48,048 bases of DNA, taken from the IMG/VR virus record IMGVR_UViG_3300030109_001467, positions 1 through 48,048 of that record, one strand, 5' to 3'. Both the position numbers and the translations under genes were made by a program. Source of the stretch: a virus. Below, piece after piece: positions 1-8,732 of the stretch; position 1 is the stretch's first letter, and every line of letters starts with the position of its first letter. The notes beneath the pieces were generated by a model. It was not told where the DNA came from. It did no database searches and saw nothing but the letters and a program-made list of their open reading frames with translations.

Positions 1-224
1 ACGATGGAGATTCAACTACTAGCGTTATAAACGACAAAGTTGTTTGTACAATTGGAGCTAATGATCACGCTGATGCTATCGCTGCACTATCAAGATTATT
101 TGCTGGTGCTGCTACTGGTGGTATCCATCATGATGGGTTTATAGTAGTTGCTGACGATTTAGCCTCTACTTACGCTGTGTCAGAAGTTACTGCACTTAGT
201 ACTATTACAGTTACTGCTTCGTAG
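1..224 (+). CDS. C-terminal end of an unknown protein (5' cut by window)
   Basis: An open frame enters from the left edge and ends at TAG 222-224, followed at once by an in-frame TAA. About 73 residues are visible. They are rich in Ala, Thr, Val and Asp, with no Cys-rich or charged segments, which resembles the beta-rich small virion proteins elsewhere in this window (for example at 2004 and 38826). The next gene starts 3 bases later, so it probably belongs to the same transcript. No family is recognised; a virion role is inference from composition and neighbourhood only. Confidence 0.6.
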   Translation, partial: DGDSTTSVINDKVVCTIGANDHADAIAALSRLFAGAATGGIHHDGFIVVADDLASTYAVSEVTALSTITVTAS

Positions 225-227
225 TAA

Positions 228-668
228 GTGAGACTAATCGCGCAAGATCTGCGTGAAATGAATATCCTTAAGTACTACAGGCTCACACGAAAGTGGGCCT
301 GTAAGACTTACGGATTAACAGATGCAGATTTAGAATTATTAATTTACTTAGATTGTAAAGGAAGATTTACACGACAAGAGTTTATAGATGGTACTTATAC
401 CATGAGTTGGGATAAGAACCGTTGGGAGAAACTACGAAGGTTAGGTTGGATAGAAACCTGGAGACATAGAAATAGAACAACAATAAAGTACTCGGTATTT
501 AAAACGTCATTCAAATGTTCTCAGTTAATATCTAGAATATATAGAGTATTGTTAGGTGAAGAAGATTTACCAGTATCAGAGAGAAGTACTTTTTATAATA
601 ATAAATCATACACCGATAAGGTTTTCAATAAATCTATAGACGATATGATTAAAGATAAAGAAAGATAA
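228..668 (+). CDS. Winged-helix (MarR-like) DNA-binding protein
   Basis: A 146-residue protein. Residues about 12-100 alternate helices and a short hairpin in the order expected of a MarR-type winged helix. The string LTDADLELLIYLDCKGRFT looks like the scaffold helix plus entry to the HTH, and WEKLRRLGWIETWRHRNRTTIKY looks like a recognition helix followed by the wing. The C-terminal 40 residues are polar and probably flexible. The GTG start directly follows the previous stop; ATG at 258 (Met11) is an alternative and neither has a Shine-Dalgarno site. It could be a phage transcription regulator. The fold call is from pattern only. Confidence 0.6.
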   Translation: MRLIAQDLREMNILKYYRLTRKWACKTYGLTDADLELLIYLDCKGRFTRQEFIDGTYTMSWDKNRWEKLRRLGWIETWRHRNRTTIKYSVFKTSFKCSQLISRIYRVLLGEEDLPVSERSTFYNNKSYTDKVFNKSIDDMIKDKER

Positions 669-669
669 T

Positions 670-1257
670 ATGGCGTTTAAAATGAACAACCCATTAAAAC
701 ACATGGGTTATAAAGTCGACATACAAAAAGGTAAAGTTGTTAGTGAGGAAGAAAAGCCTCACGGTGATTTTAAAACAGATACAGAGCACGAGGAGTATCA
801 CGATATTTATCCTTCTAAACCTTTTACAGACGCTGAGGGTAAACCTTTGAAACAAAAATTTAATAGTGCCTTCAAAGCTAAAACACCGGTGTTTAGAAAA
901 AAATTAACAGAAGGCGTGTTAGGAGAAGCTAATAACGACGGAACTATATTTGTTAGTAAAGAGATAGAAAAAGGAAGTCCACTAGAAGCAGAGGTTGTAG
1001 CACACGAGCAAAAGCATCTAGATGATATGAAAGCAATGGTAAAAAAACCTGGTAAAAAAAGAAGAGTAAAAAAATTAGGTTATGGAGACGACTTTGTTAT
1101 ATGGAAGGGTAAAAAATTAAAAAGAGAAGACGGTAAAATAGAAGATCCAAAAACAGGTGAAATGAAACCTGAAGGAGATAAAAGTTTTCAATGGGAAAAA
1201 GATGCTTACGCTGCAGGTGAAAAAGCAAGAAAAAAAATAGAAAATAAAAAAGTATAA
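670..1257 (+). CDS. Putative phage zinc metallopeptidase (HExxH)
   Basis: A 195-residue lysine-rich protein with a zincin-type motif HEQKH (His112, Glu113, His116) in the context EAEVVAHEQKHLDDM. A later WEKDAYAAG segment (Glu176) could supply the third zinc ligand. This order (AHExxH, then a basic linker with WKGKK, then WExxAY) is one I associate with small phage zincins. The N-terminus MAFKMNNPLKHMG resembles those of the genes at 1260 and 41584. It begins one base after the upstream stop. The role is unknown: virion-associated proteolysis or cell-wall-linked activity are possibilities. The substrate cannot be deduced. Confidence 0.6.
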   Translation: MAFKMNNPLKHMGYKVDIQKGKVVSEEEKPHGDFKTDTEHEEYHDIYPSKPFTDAEGKPLKQKFNSAFKAKTPVFRKKLTEGVLGEANNDGTIFVSKEIEKGSPLEAEVVAHEQKHLDDMKAMVKKPGKKRRVKKLGYGDDFVIWKGKKLKREDGKIEDPKTGEMKPEGDKSFQWEKDAYAAGEKARKKIENKKV

Positions 1258-1259
1258 TT

Positions 1260-1595
1260 ATGGCATTCAAAATGAAAGGCATGAGTTTTGGAAACTCACC
1301 AATAAAACAAATGGGACCAGTTACAAAATCAAACATTGGACTTCTAGAAACAGAGGACAAAGATGCTTATGTATACACGGGTAACAATTTACAAGAAAGA
1401 ATAAATGACTACGAAGATAGAATAGAGTTTTTAAATTCAGACCTTGAGGATTTTGGACAACAACCAGGCCAAGATCCTAGTAAAATTAAAAAAGATATAA
1501 AGAAGTTAAATCAAGAGTTAGAAATATTAGAAAAAAGAAGAGCTAATAAAGATAGACCAGATCCTGAATTTGAAAACGCAGACGAAGTAGATTAA
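1260..1595 (+). CDS. Small charged coiled-coil protein with MAFKMKG N-terminus
   Basis: A 111-residue protein. Residues 1-20 carry the peptide MAFKMKG...NSPIKQMG, shared in variant form with genes at 670, 21287 and 41584. Residues about 40-98 show a heptad-like pattern rich in Glu, Lys and Leu, consistent with a coiled coil, and the tail is acidic. There is no Cys, no signal peptide and no membrane segment. It lies between the putative Zn-peptidase and the holin, spaced by only a few bases, so it is co-transcribed with them. No family recognised. Confidence 0.6.
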   Translation: MAFKMKGMSFGNSPIKQMGPVTKSNIGLLETEDKDAYVYTGNNLQERINDYEDRIEFLNSDLEDFGQQPGQDPSKIKKDIKKLNQELEILEKRRANKDRPDPEFENADEVD

Positions 1596-1605
1596 AAATT
1601 AAATT

Positions 1606-1998
1606 ATGAGCATATTAACAAAATTATTTTCAGGTGGAGCTACGGATTTAGTAAAGAGTGTAAGTGGGGTTATAGATAATCTACACACATCTAAAGAAGA
1701 AAAGCTTGAAGCTGAAAAGAAAATAAAAGATATGATAATGGGTTACGAAGCTGAAATGCAAAAGCAAGTAACTGAAAGATGGTCGATGGATATGAAGTCG
1801 GACTCTTGGTTATCAAAAAACATAAGACCACTAGTTTTAATATTTCTAGTAGTATCAACAGTATTGTTAGTTTTTATCGATGCTGGTGTTATTGCTTTTG
1901 AGGTTAAAGCTTCATGGGTAGACTTATTACAATTAGTATTAATAACAGTGATCGGTGCTTACTTCGGTGGTAGATCACTAGAAAAAGTAAAAAAATAA
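1606..1998 (+). CDS. Holin of the GTA/3TM type
   Basis: A 130-residue membrane protein. The N-terminal half (1-55) is amphipathic and helical. It is followed by RWSMDMKSDSWLSKNIRPLVL, which matches the hallmark RW..DM.SDSWLS.NIRPL segment of the GTA_holin_3TM family. Clear hydrophobic helices span about 75-92 and 104-121, and the C-terminus is short and basic. Such holins permeabilise the inner membrane so that endolysin reaches the wall. The candidate endolysin is the M15 peptidase at 41104, far away in this linear window but close if the genome map is circular. The leader is A/T-rich with no Shine-Dalgarno site. Confidence 0.82.
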   Translation: MSILTKLFSGGATDLVKSVSGVIDNLHTSKEEKLEAEKKIKDMIMGYEAEMQKQVTERWSMDMKSDSWLSKNIRPLVLIFLVVSTVLLVFIDAGVIAFEVKASWVDLLQLVLITVIGAYFGGRSLEKVKK

Positions 1999-2003
1999 AA
2001 AAA

Positions 2004-2762
2004 ATGGGATATATTTCAAAATTAATTAAACCAACACCCGCTGTAGCGACAATGATACAATCCAACACAACAGACCTTCCTTTTGCGGCTGGAGATCTTA
2101 TTTGTGATTGGACTTCTTTTCAAATCCCTGTAGGAACTGTAAAACTAGAATCCGTAACACTATTAGTAACCGGTCAAGATGGAACACCTCAAACATCTAG
2201 AGATGTTGTTTTATATTTCGCTAAAGGAAACGCAGATGGTACAGCCCCTTCTTCTTTGGGTACTGGTAACATTACGGCTAGTGGAAAAGGTTTTTATAAC
2301 AATATTTTAGGGCATACTATATTAGACATTCTTAATTATGATACTAGACTAGACTTCGCTAGCATTATTACTGCCGGCACAACTAATTCAGACTCTAGCA
2401 TGAACCATACAAATCTAGTTCTTGAATCAGCGGAGTCAATAAATAATCAACACACTTTATATGTGGGTGTAGTAGGAGGCGCAGCTAATGATTTTGATTT
2501 TTCTACAGGAGTATTATTGAACGATGGAGATAACGTTGCCGAGGGAGACACTGCTTTAGTAACAGATGGTACAGACGCTGATAAAGTGTTTAATCCTGGT
2601 GATGTGATACTTAAACACGACTCTGATACAGTTGTAGGAACAGTTAAATCTGTTAGCGCTAACTTAATAACATTAGAAAGTGGTAGTGGAGTAGCTATAA
2701 CAGACGACGATGAATTAGTACACGCAAGTCCAATAAAAATAAGATTAGGATTTGCATATTAA
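2004..2762 (+). CDS. Beta-rich virion-type protein, unknown
   Basis: A 252-residue protein rich in Thr, Ser, Gly, Asp and Val, with no Cys clusters beyond one Cys near residue 34. The last 50 residues contain a GTVKSVSANLITLESG...DDDEL pattern, a small beta motif that resembles the end of the protein at 38826 (GTCTARNSNTEIVFGGG...NNDSL). This suggests the two share a decoration or tail-accessory domain. The 5-base gap after the holin gene indicates one transcript. No family recognised; a structural role is inferred from composition. Confidence 0.6.
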   Translation: MGYISKLIKPTPAVATMIQSNTTDLPFAAGDLICDWTSFQIPVGTVKLESVTLLVTGQDGTPQTSRDVVLYFAKGNADGTAPSSLGTGNITASGKGFYNNILGHTILDILNYDTRLDFASIITAGTTNSDSSMNHTNLVLESAESINNQHTLYVGVVGGAANDFDFSTGVLLNDGDNVAEGDTALVTDGTDADKVFNPGDVILKHDSDTVVGTVKSVSANLITLESGSGVAITDDDELVHASPIKIRLGFAY

Positions 2763-2786
2763 AAAATAATAATTAAATTAAATAAA

Positions 2787-3050
2787 ATGGCAAAAAGAAA
2801 AACACCGAAGGTTGAACAACCTTCAAAAATAACTAATGAAGAATTAAATCAATTACAAGGAGTAGTTAACATAATTAATAAGGCTCAAATGCAAATTGGT
2901 ATGTTACAAACAAACATACACCAATTACTACATCATATAGCTGGTAAAAACGATGAATTGATGTTAATGCAATCTAACTTTAAAGAAAAATACGGAAGTG
3001 ATAATATTAATATTACTGACGGAACAATAAAATCAAATGAAACTAATTAG
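2787..3050 (+). CDS. Small coiled-coil (prefoldin-like) protein
   Basis: An 87-residue, mostly helical protein. Residues about 15-66 form a long amphipathic helix (EELNQLQGVVNIINKAQMQI). This is followed by KEKYGSDNINITDGTI, a short beta tail that recurs in small marine phage proteins of unknown function. The leader is A/T only. The 3' end overlaps the next gene by 14 bases, suggesting translational coupling. No enzymatic motif is visible. Confidence 0.6.
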   Translation: MAKRKTPKVEQPSKITNEELNQLQGVVNIINKAQMQIGMLQTNIHQLLHHIAGKNDELMLMQSNFKEKYGSDNINITDGTIKSNETN

Positions 3051-3255
3051 AAAAATTACAATAGGTAAAGATTATAAAAACGATGCTATGCATTATGCCG
3101 TTGGTCAAGAAGTATATGGTGGACATACTATTTGTGATATAATAGAAGAAGATGATAAATATTCTATTTATATTAGAAAAAACAAAGATGTTTTACCTTG
3201 GAAAGACTTTAACAAAAACATGGCAATATCTATAGAATATAATTTAGAGTACTAA
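3037..3255 (+). CDS. Small conserved-type phage protein, unknown
   Basis: A 72-residue protein starting MKLIRKITIGKDYKNDAMHYAVGQEVYGG. It has an alternating beta pattern with a VGQ-VYGGHTICDII segment that reads like a small beta barrel, and a tail rich in Asp, Glu and aromatic residues. It overlaps the preceding gene by 14 bases, and its TAA shares one base with the next ATG, so these genes are translated together. No family recognised. Confidence 0.6.
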   Translation: MKLIRKITIGKDYKNDAMHYAVGQEVYGGHTICDIIEEDDKYSIYIRKNKDVLPWKDFNKNMAISIEYNLEY

Positions 3256-3836
3256 TGAAAGCGCCTTTTGACTTTGTTATAGAGCCAAAAGGAAACAGAT
3301 ATAACAACACCACTAAGGTTGGAGATAAAGACCTTATATTAAACACAGAGATTTTTAACCACGAGTTTGTTAATAGAGAAGCTATTGTTAAATCTGTACC
3401 TACAGCTTTTGAAACAGAAGTAAAACCTGGAGATACTATTATAACGCATCACAACGTTTTTAGGCGTTGGCATAATATTAAAGGTGTGGAAAAAAATAGT
3501 AGAAGTTATTTCAATGAAGATACTTATTTAGTAAAAGAAGATCAAGTATTTTTATACAAAAGAAACGAAAAATGGAAAGCGCTTAAAGGATATTGTTTTG
3601 TACAACCTATAAAACAAAGAAATAAACTAAAACAAGAAGAAGAGGAGGAGTGTATAGGTGTAGTTAAATATACCGATGGCTCTTATAAAAAAGGAGATTT
3701 AATAGGGTTTACACCTTTTTCAACATACGAGTTTATAATAGACGGTAAACGTTTATATAGAGTTATGACACAATTTATTACAATTAAATATGAATACGAA
3801 GGAAACGAAGAAGCTTATAATCCAAGCTGGGCATAG
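3255..3836 (+). CDS. GroES-like co-chaperonin-type protein (putative)
   Basis: A 193-residue beta-rich protein. Residues 40-120 read like a GroES barrel: REAIVKSVP, then VKPGDTIITHHNVFRRWHNIKGVEKNS where the mobile loop would be, then DQVFLYKRNEKWKALKGYCFVQPIK closing the barrel. Phage co-chaperonins such as T4 gp31 keep the fold with little identity, and the position just before terminase, portal and capsid fits a role in folding capsid protein with host GroEL. The acidic patch EEEEEC near residue 130 is unusual. An alternative is another beta-barrel virion-assembly protein. The 3' end overlaps the next gene by 47 bases. Confidence 0.5.
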   Translation: MKAPFDFVIEPKGNRYNNTTKVGDKDLILNTEIFNHEFVNREAIVKSVPTAFETEVKPGDTIITHHNVFRRWHNIKGVEKNSRSYFNEDTYLVKEDQVFLYKRNEKWKALKGYCFVQPIKQRNKLKQEEEEECIGVVKYTDGSYKKGDLIGFTPFSTYEFIIDGKRLYRVMTQFITIKYEYEGNEEAYNPSWA

Positions 3837-4068
3837 AGCAGTTGAAGAGTTAATCAATGTTGCTAAAGAAAAAATTATTACTAACACAGAAGATGATGTT
3901 AGTGCTGATAGATTAAAAAATGCCGCAGCTACTAAAAAACTAGCTATATTTGACGCATTTGAAATACTTAACAGAATACAGGAAGAAGAAAACTTACTTG
4001 AAGGCAAAACACCTGAAAAGACAGAGAAAAAAGCTTTTAAAGGATTCGCAGAAGGTAGATCTAAGTAA
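3790..4068 (+). CDS. Candidate small terminase subunit
   Basis: A 92-residue, highly helical and charged protein. The core AVEELINVAKEKIITN...DDVSADRLKNAAATKKLAIFDAFEILNRIQEEE suggests two or three helices suited to oligomerisation, followed by a basic tail. It begins inside the end of the upstream gene (47-base overlap) and its stop shares the A of the TerL ATG. Small, helical ORFs directly before TerL are often TerS, but no DNA-binding HTH can be read with certainty. The assignment is therefore mainly positional. Confidence 0.45.
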   Translation: MNTKETKKLIIQAGHRAVEELINVAKEKIITNTEDDVSADRLKNAAATKKLAIFDAFEILNRIQEEENLLEGKTPEKTEKKAFKGFAEGRSK

Positions 4069-6293
4069 TGTACAGTCAAAGTTTAGTTAACACAATAGAA
4101 CCAATAAAACTTACCACGATAAACAGAATGAATCGAGGTAAGAAATGGGAGTATGGTTATAACAAAGAACACGATTTAATTGTGTTGTCTAGAAACGGTC
4201 AAATAGGTGAAATAATAGAAATACAAAACCTAATAATAGCTTTACCAAAACCTCCCAAAAAAATATATAAAAATCCAAAAAATAAATGGGTTAAACTTGA
4301 AAAACCTAAAGATCTAGATATAATTAAAAATATATTTGATTGGAGAAGTTATCCGGAAAACAATAAAGAAAAATGGTACGATTATATAGACGAGGAGTTT
4401 AAACGAAGAGAAGAAGGCTTTTGGTTTATTAACAATGGTAAACCAACCTGGATAACAGGAACACATTACATGTATTTACAATGGAGCAAAATAGATGTAG
4501 GCGCTCCAGATTTTAGAGAGGCAAACAGATTGTTTTATATATTTTGGGAGGCTTGTAAGGCTGATAAAAGATGTTACGGTATGTGTTATCTTAAGAACCG
4601 TAGATCTGGTTTTTCTTTTATGTCATCAGCTGAGACAGTTAACTTGGCTACAATATCAAGCGATAGTAGATATGGTATATTGTCTAAAACAGGTAATGAC
4701 GCTAAAAAGATGTTTACAGATAAAGTTGTTCCAATTAGTATTAATTATCCATTCTTTTTTAAACCTATCCAAGACGGTATGGATAGACCTAAGTCTGAAT
4801 TAGCGTATAGAGTACCAGCTAGTAAATTTACAAGAAAAAAAATTACAACAAACGAAAAGCTAGAAGACATTAAAGGATTAGATACTACTATTGACTGGAG
4901 GAACACTGGGGACAATAGTTATGACGGTGAAAAGTTAAACTTGCTAGTTCATGATGAAAGTGGTAAATGGGAAAGACCCGATAACATTTTAAATAACTGG
5001 AGAGTTACAAAAACATGTTTGCGGCTAGGTAGTAGAATAGTTGGTAAATGTATGATGGGCTCAACTTCAAATGCATTAGACAAAGGTGGAGGTAATTTTA
5101 AAAAACTATATAACGCATCCGACGTCACAAAAAGAAATAGAAATGGCCAAACAAAGTCTGGTTTATATTCTTTGTTTATCCCAATGGAATGGAACTACGA
5201 AGGATTTATTGATGAATATGGATATCCAGTTTTCGATAGTCCAAATAATGATGTGTTCGGACCAGATGGTGAATTAATAGATATAGGAATTATAGAACAC
5301 TGGGATAATGAGGCAGATGGTTTAAAAGATGATCACGATGCTTTAAATGAGTTTTATAGACAGTTTCCAAGAACTACAGAGCACGCGTTTAGAGACGAGA
5401 CAAGAAATAGTATATTTAATTTGGTTAAAATATACGATCAAATAGATTATAATGATGGTGTTGGAGAAAAAGCAAATGTATCTACAGGAAATTTCCAATG
5501 GATAAACGGTATAAAAGACACGCAAGTAATATTTTATCCAGATTTAAAAGGTAGGTTTAAAATAAGTTGGACACCACCTATACATTTACAAAATAATATC
5601 ATTACAAAAAACGGAATAAAATATCCTGGAAATGAACACGTGGGCGCTTTTGGTTGTGACAGTTATGATATATCAGGAACGGTAGATGGTAGAGGCTCTA
5701 ATGGATCTTTACATGGTTTAACTAAATTTAGCATGGAAGATGCTCCTCCAAATCAATTTTTTTTAGAATATATAGCTAGACCACAAACGGCTGAAATGTT
5801 TTTTGAAGATATATTAATGTCATTAGTTTTTTATGGCATGCCTATATTAGCAGAAAATAATAAACCTAGATTATTATATTATTTAAGAAGAAGAGGTTAT
5901 AGAGGTTACTCGATGAACAGACCAGATAAAAAATGGAATAAATTATCTGTTACAGAAAAAGAAATAGGTGGTATACCTAACTCAAGTGAAGATATAAAAC
6001 AAGCTCACGCCGCTGCTATTGAAATGTATATACAAAGCCACGTAGGACACTTAGGAGATGGAAATTATGGTAACATATATTTTAACAGAACATTAAACGA
6101 TTGGGCTAAATTTGATATAACAAAAAGAACAAAATTTGATGCGTCTATAAGTTCTGGATTAGCTATTATGGGTTGCAATAGACATTTGTATACGCCTAGC
6201 GCTATAGTTGAAAAACAAAAAATAAATTTAAATTTTGCAAAATATTCAAACAAAGGAAATATGTCGCAATTAATTAAAAAACAAAATGATTAG
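4068..6293 (+). CDS. terL: Terminase large subunit
   Basis: A 741-residue packaging motor protein (ATPase plus headful or cohesive-end nuclease) that pumps DNA through the portal. The ATPase half shows a degenerate Walker A around residues 175-184 (LKNRRSGFSF) and a Walker B with catalytic acid LLVHDESGKW (Asp296, Glu297). It is followed by a GSTSNALDKGGG coupling segment near 331-342. The nuclease half has GCDSYD (Asp531) and an acidic LAENN (Glu596), fitting the RNase H-like metal site. The length is within the usual range. The start ATG overlaps the upstream stop, and the 3' end overlaps the portal gene by 8 bases. Confidence 0.88.
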   Translation: MYSQSLVNTIEPIKLTTINRMNRGKKWEYGYNKEHDLIVLSRNGQIGEIIEIQNLIIALPKPPKKIYKNPKNKWVKLEKPKDLDIIKNIFDWRSYPENNKEKWYDYIDEEFKRREEGFWFINNGKPTWITGTHYMYLQWSKIDVGAPDFREANRLFYIFWEACKADKRCYGMCYLKNRRSGFSFMSSAETVNLATISSDSRYGILSKTGNDAKKMFTDKVVPISINYPFFFKPIQDGMDRPKSELAYRVPASKFTRKKITTNEKLEDIKGLDTTIDWRNTGDNSYDGEKLNLLVHDESGKWERPDNILNNWRVTKTCLRLGSRIVGKCMMGSTSNALDKGGGNFKKLYNASDVTKRNRNGQTKSGLYSLFIPMEWNYEGFIDEYGYPVFDSPNNDVFGPDGELIDIGIIEHWDNEADGLKDDHDALNEFYRQFPRTTEHAFRDETRNSIFNLVKIYDQIDYNDGVGEKANVSTGNFQWINGIKDTQVIFYPDLKGRFKISWTPPIHLQNNIITKNGIKYPGNEHVGAFGCDSYDISGTVDGRGSNGSLHGLTKFSMEDAPPNQFFLEYIARPQTAEMFFEDILMSLVFYGMPILAENNKPRLLYYLRRRGYRGYSMNRPDKKWNKLSVTEKEIGGIPNSSEDIKQAHAAAIEMYIQSHVGHLGDGNYGNIYFNRTLNDWAKFDITKRTKFDASISSGLAIMGCNRHLYTPSAIVEKQKINLNFAKYSNKGNMSQLIKKQND

Positions 6294-8703
6294 AAAAGGT
6301 ACGAGAAATAATTTTCCTAGCCAAGTAGTTAGTGATTTGGAAAAGTCAAGTTTTGAATACGGTTTAAAAATAGCAAAAGCTATTGAAAACGAATGGTTCA
6401 ATACTGACTATGCTAGTAATAGATTTTTAACTAACACAAATAATTTTCACAGATTACGCTTATATGCTAGAGGAGAACAGTCAATACAAAAATATAAAGA
6501 CGAATTATCGATAAACGGTGATTTGAGTTATTTAAACTTAGACTGGAAACCAGTGCCAATAATACCAAAGTTTGTTGATATAGTAGTTAATGGTATAGCA
6601 GAGAGAGTTTATGACATAAAGGCTTATTCACAAGATCCTTTTGGAGTAAGCCAAAGAACAAAATACATGAAGTCAATATTAGACGACATGAGAACAAAAG
6701 AACTTAATAACTTTGCTGAAGAAAAATTTGGAATATCTTTAAATCAAAACAACAAAGAAATATTACCTGAAACAGAAGAAGAGTTAGCGTTGCATATGCA
6801 GTTGACCTACAAACAAGCTGTAGAAATAGCAGAAGAACAAGCTTTAAACGTTTTGCTAGAAGGTAATAGATTCGATTTAACTAAAAGAAGGTTTTATTAT
6901 GATTTAACGGTTTTAGGTATAGGTTGTGTCAAAACAGGTTTTAATACTTCAGAAGGTGTAACAGTAGATTATGTTGACCCCGCTAAATTAGTATATTCTT
7001 ATACTGACTCTCCTTATTTTGAAGATATATATTACGTTGGAGAGATAAAAACAATACCTATCAACGAGCTTATAAAACAATTTCCAAACTTAACAGACGA
7101 AGAATTAAAAGAAGTTTCTGAAAAAAATTATAAGTTTGCTAGTAAATATAGCCCGTCATCAGGTAATTATAATGAGCAAGATAAAAACAAAGTAGATGTT
7201 TTATATTTTAATTACAAAACTTATAATTCAGAAGTTTATAAAATAAAACAAACTCAAGCTGGAGGAGAAAAAGCTATAGAAAAAGACGATACTTTTCAAG
7301 CGGAAGACTCAGAGTATTTTATAAGGCAATCTAGAAAGGTAGAAGTTTTATACGAGGGAGCTATGATCCTTGGAACTCAAAAACTTTTAAAGTGGGAAAT
7401 GAGTAAAAACATGATGCGTCCTAAAAGTGATTTTACAAAAGTTAAAATGAATTATTCTATAGTAGCACCTAGAATGTATAACGGTAAGATAGAATCACTT
7501 GTAAGCAGAATAACTGGCTTTGCTGATATGATACAGCTTACACATCTAAAGTTACAACAGGTTATGTCTAGAATGACTCCTGACGGTATATATGTAGATG
7601 CAGATGGTTTAGCTGAAATAGATTTGGGTAATGGAACTAACTATAATCCACAAGAGGCTTTAAATATGTATTTTCAAACTGGATCTATAGTAGGTAGAAG
7701 CTTTACTTCAGATGGTGATATGAATCCTGGTAAAATGCCTATTCAAGAAATAGCAAGCGGAAATGGAGGTGCTAAAATGCAGAGTTTAATTGGTACCTAT
7801 AACTATTACTTACAAATGATAAGAGACACTACTGGATTAAACGAGGCTAGAGACGCTGCTAACCCAGATCCTAAAGCTTTAGTTGGTGTTCAAAAAATGG
7901 CGGCGGCAAATTCAAATACAGCAACAAGACATATATTACAATCTGGATTATTCTTAACAGCTGAAACTTGTGAATGTTTATCTTTAAGAATATCAGATAT
8001 ATTAGAATACTCTCCAACTAAAAATGCTTTTATACAACAAATAGGAGCACATAACGTTGGAACATTAGAAGAATTATCTAAATTGCATTTATATGACTTT
8101 GGTATATTTATTGAATTAGCACCAGATGAAGAAGAAAAAGCTATGCTTGAAAACAATATACAGGTGGCTATAGGACAGCAAAGTATAGACTTGGAAGATG
8201 CTATAGATTTAAGAAACATAAAAAATCTTAAATTAGCTAATCAGTTGTTAAAAATTAGAAGAAAGAAAAAACAAGAAAAAGACCAACAAATAGCACAACA
8301 AAACATGCAGGCCCAAGCTCAAGCAAACGCTCAACAACAACAAGCAGCCGCTCAAGCTGAAGTTCAAAAACAACAAGCCTTGTCTCAAACAGCTATTCAA
8401 TTAGAACAAGCAAAAGCTGAATTAGAAAAAACGTCTATGATGCAAGAGGCTGAAATTAAAAAGCAATTAATGGACCATGAGTTCCAATTAAACATGCAGT
8501 TAAAACAGATGGAGGTTCAGGTAACAAAAGGAAAAGAAAAAGAAAAAGAAGATAGAAAAGATAAACGTACAAAAATACAGGCCACACAACAAAGTGAGTT
8601 AATCGATCAAAGACAAAAAGAAAGTGCTCCAAAAAACTTTGAGTCTTCAGGAAACGATATTTTAGGTGGTGGATTTGGATTGAACACGTTTGATCCTAGA
8701 TAA
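6286..8703 (+). CDS. Portal protein with long Gln/Ala-rich C-terminal extension
   Basis: An 805-residue protein. It is called as portal because it follows TerL directly, has the usual size of large podovirus portals, and contains typical elements such as VDPAKLVYSYTDSPYFED and a long central helix region (QLTHLKLQQVMSR...). Residues about 660-735 are a low-complexity Gln/Ala/Glu coiled coil, followed by a Lys/Glu stretch and a glycine-rich end. This may form the barrel that protrudes into the head. It forms a dodecameric channel by family knowledge, not by anything seen here. Its start overlaps terL by 8 bases. Confidence 0.8.
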   Translation: MIRKGTRNNFPSQVVSDLEKSSFEYGLKIAKAIENEWFNTDYASNRFLTNTNNFHRLRLYARGEQSIQKYKDELSINGDLSYLNLDWKPVPIIPKFVDIVVNGIAERVYDIKAYSQDPFGVSQRTKYMKSILDDMRTKELNNFAEEKFGISLNQNNKEILPETEEELALHMQLTYKQAVEIAEEQALNVLLEGNRFDLTKRRFYYDLTVLGIGCVKTGFNTSEGVTVDYVDPAKLVYSYTDSPYFEDIYYVGEIKTIPINELIKQFPNLTDEELKEVSEKNYKFASKYSPSSGNYNEQDKNKVDVLYFNYKTYNSEVYKIKQTQAGGEKAIEKDDTFQAEDSEYFIRQSRKVEVLYEGAMILGTQKLLKWEMSKNMMRPKSDFTKVKMNYSIVAPRMYNGKIESLVSRITGFADMIQLTHLKLQQVMSRMTPDGIYVDADGLAEIDLGNGTNYNPQEALNMYFQTGSIVGRSFTSDGDMNPGKMPIQEIASGNGGAKMQSLIGTYNYYLQMIRDTTGLNEARDAANPDPKALVGVQKMAAANSNTATRHILQSGLFLTAETCECLSLRISDILEYSPTKNAFIQQIGAHNVGTLEELSKLHLYDFGIFIELAPDEEEKAMLENNIQVAIGQQSIDLEDAIDLRNIKNLKLANQLLKIRRKKKQEKDQQIAQQNMQAQAQANAQQQQAAAQAEVQKQQALSQTAIQLEQAKAELEKTSMMQEAEIKKQLMDHEFQLNMQLKQMEVQVTKGKEKEKEDRKDKRTKIQATQQSELIDQRQKESAPKNFESSGNDILGGGFGLNTFDPR

Positions 8704-8732
8704 CAAATTATTAATTATTATTATATTATATT

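Noticed and set aside
1097-1360. 87-residue Phe/Leu-rich minus-strand frame
   Set aside because: Antisense of Lys-rich coding sequence (AAA codons become TTT). Spans two good plus-strand genes.
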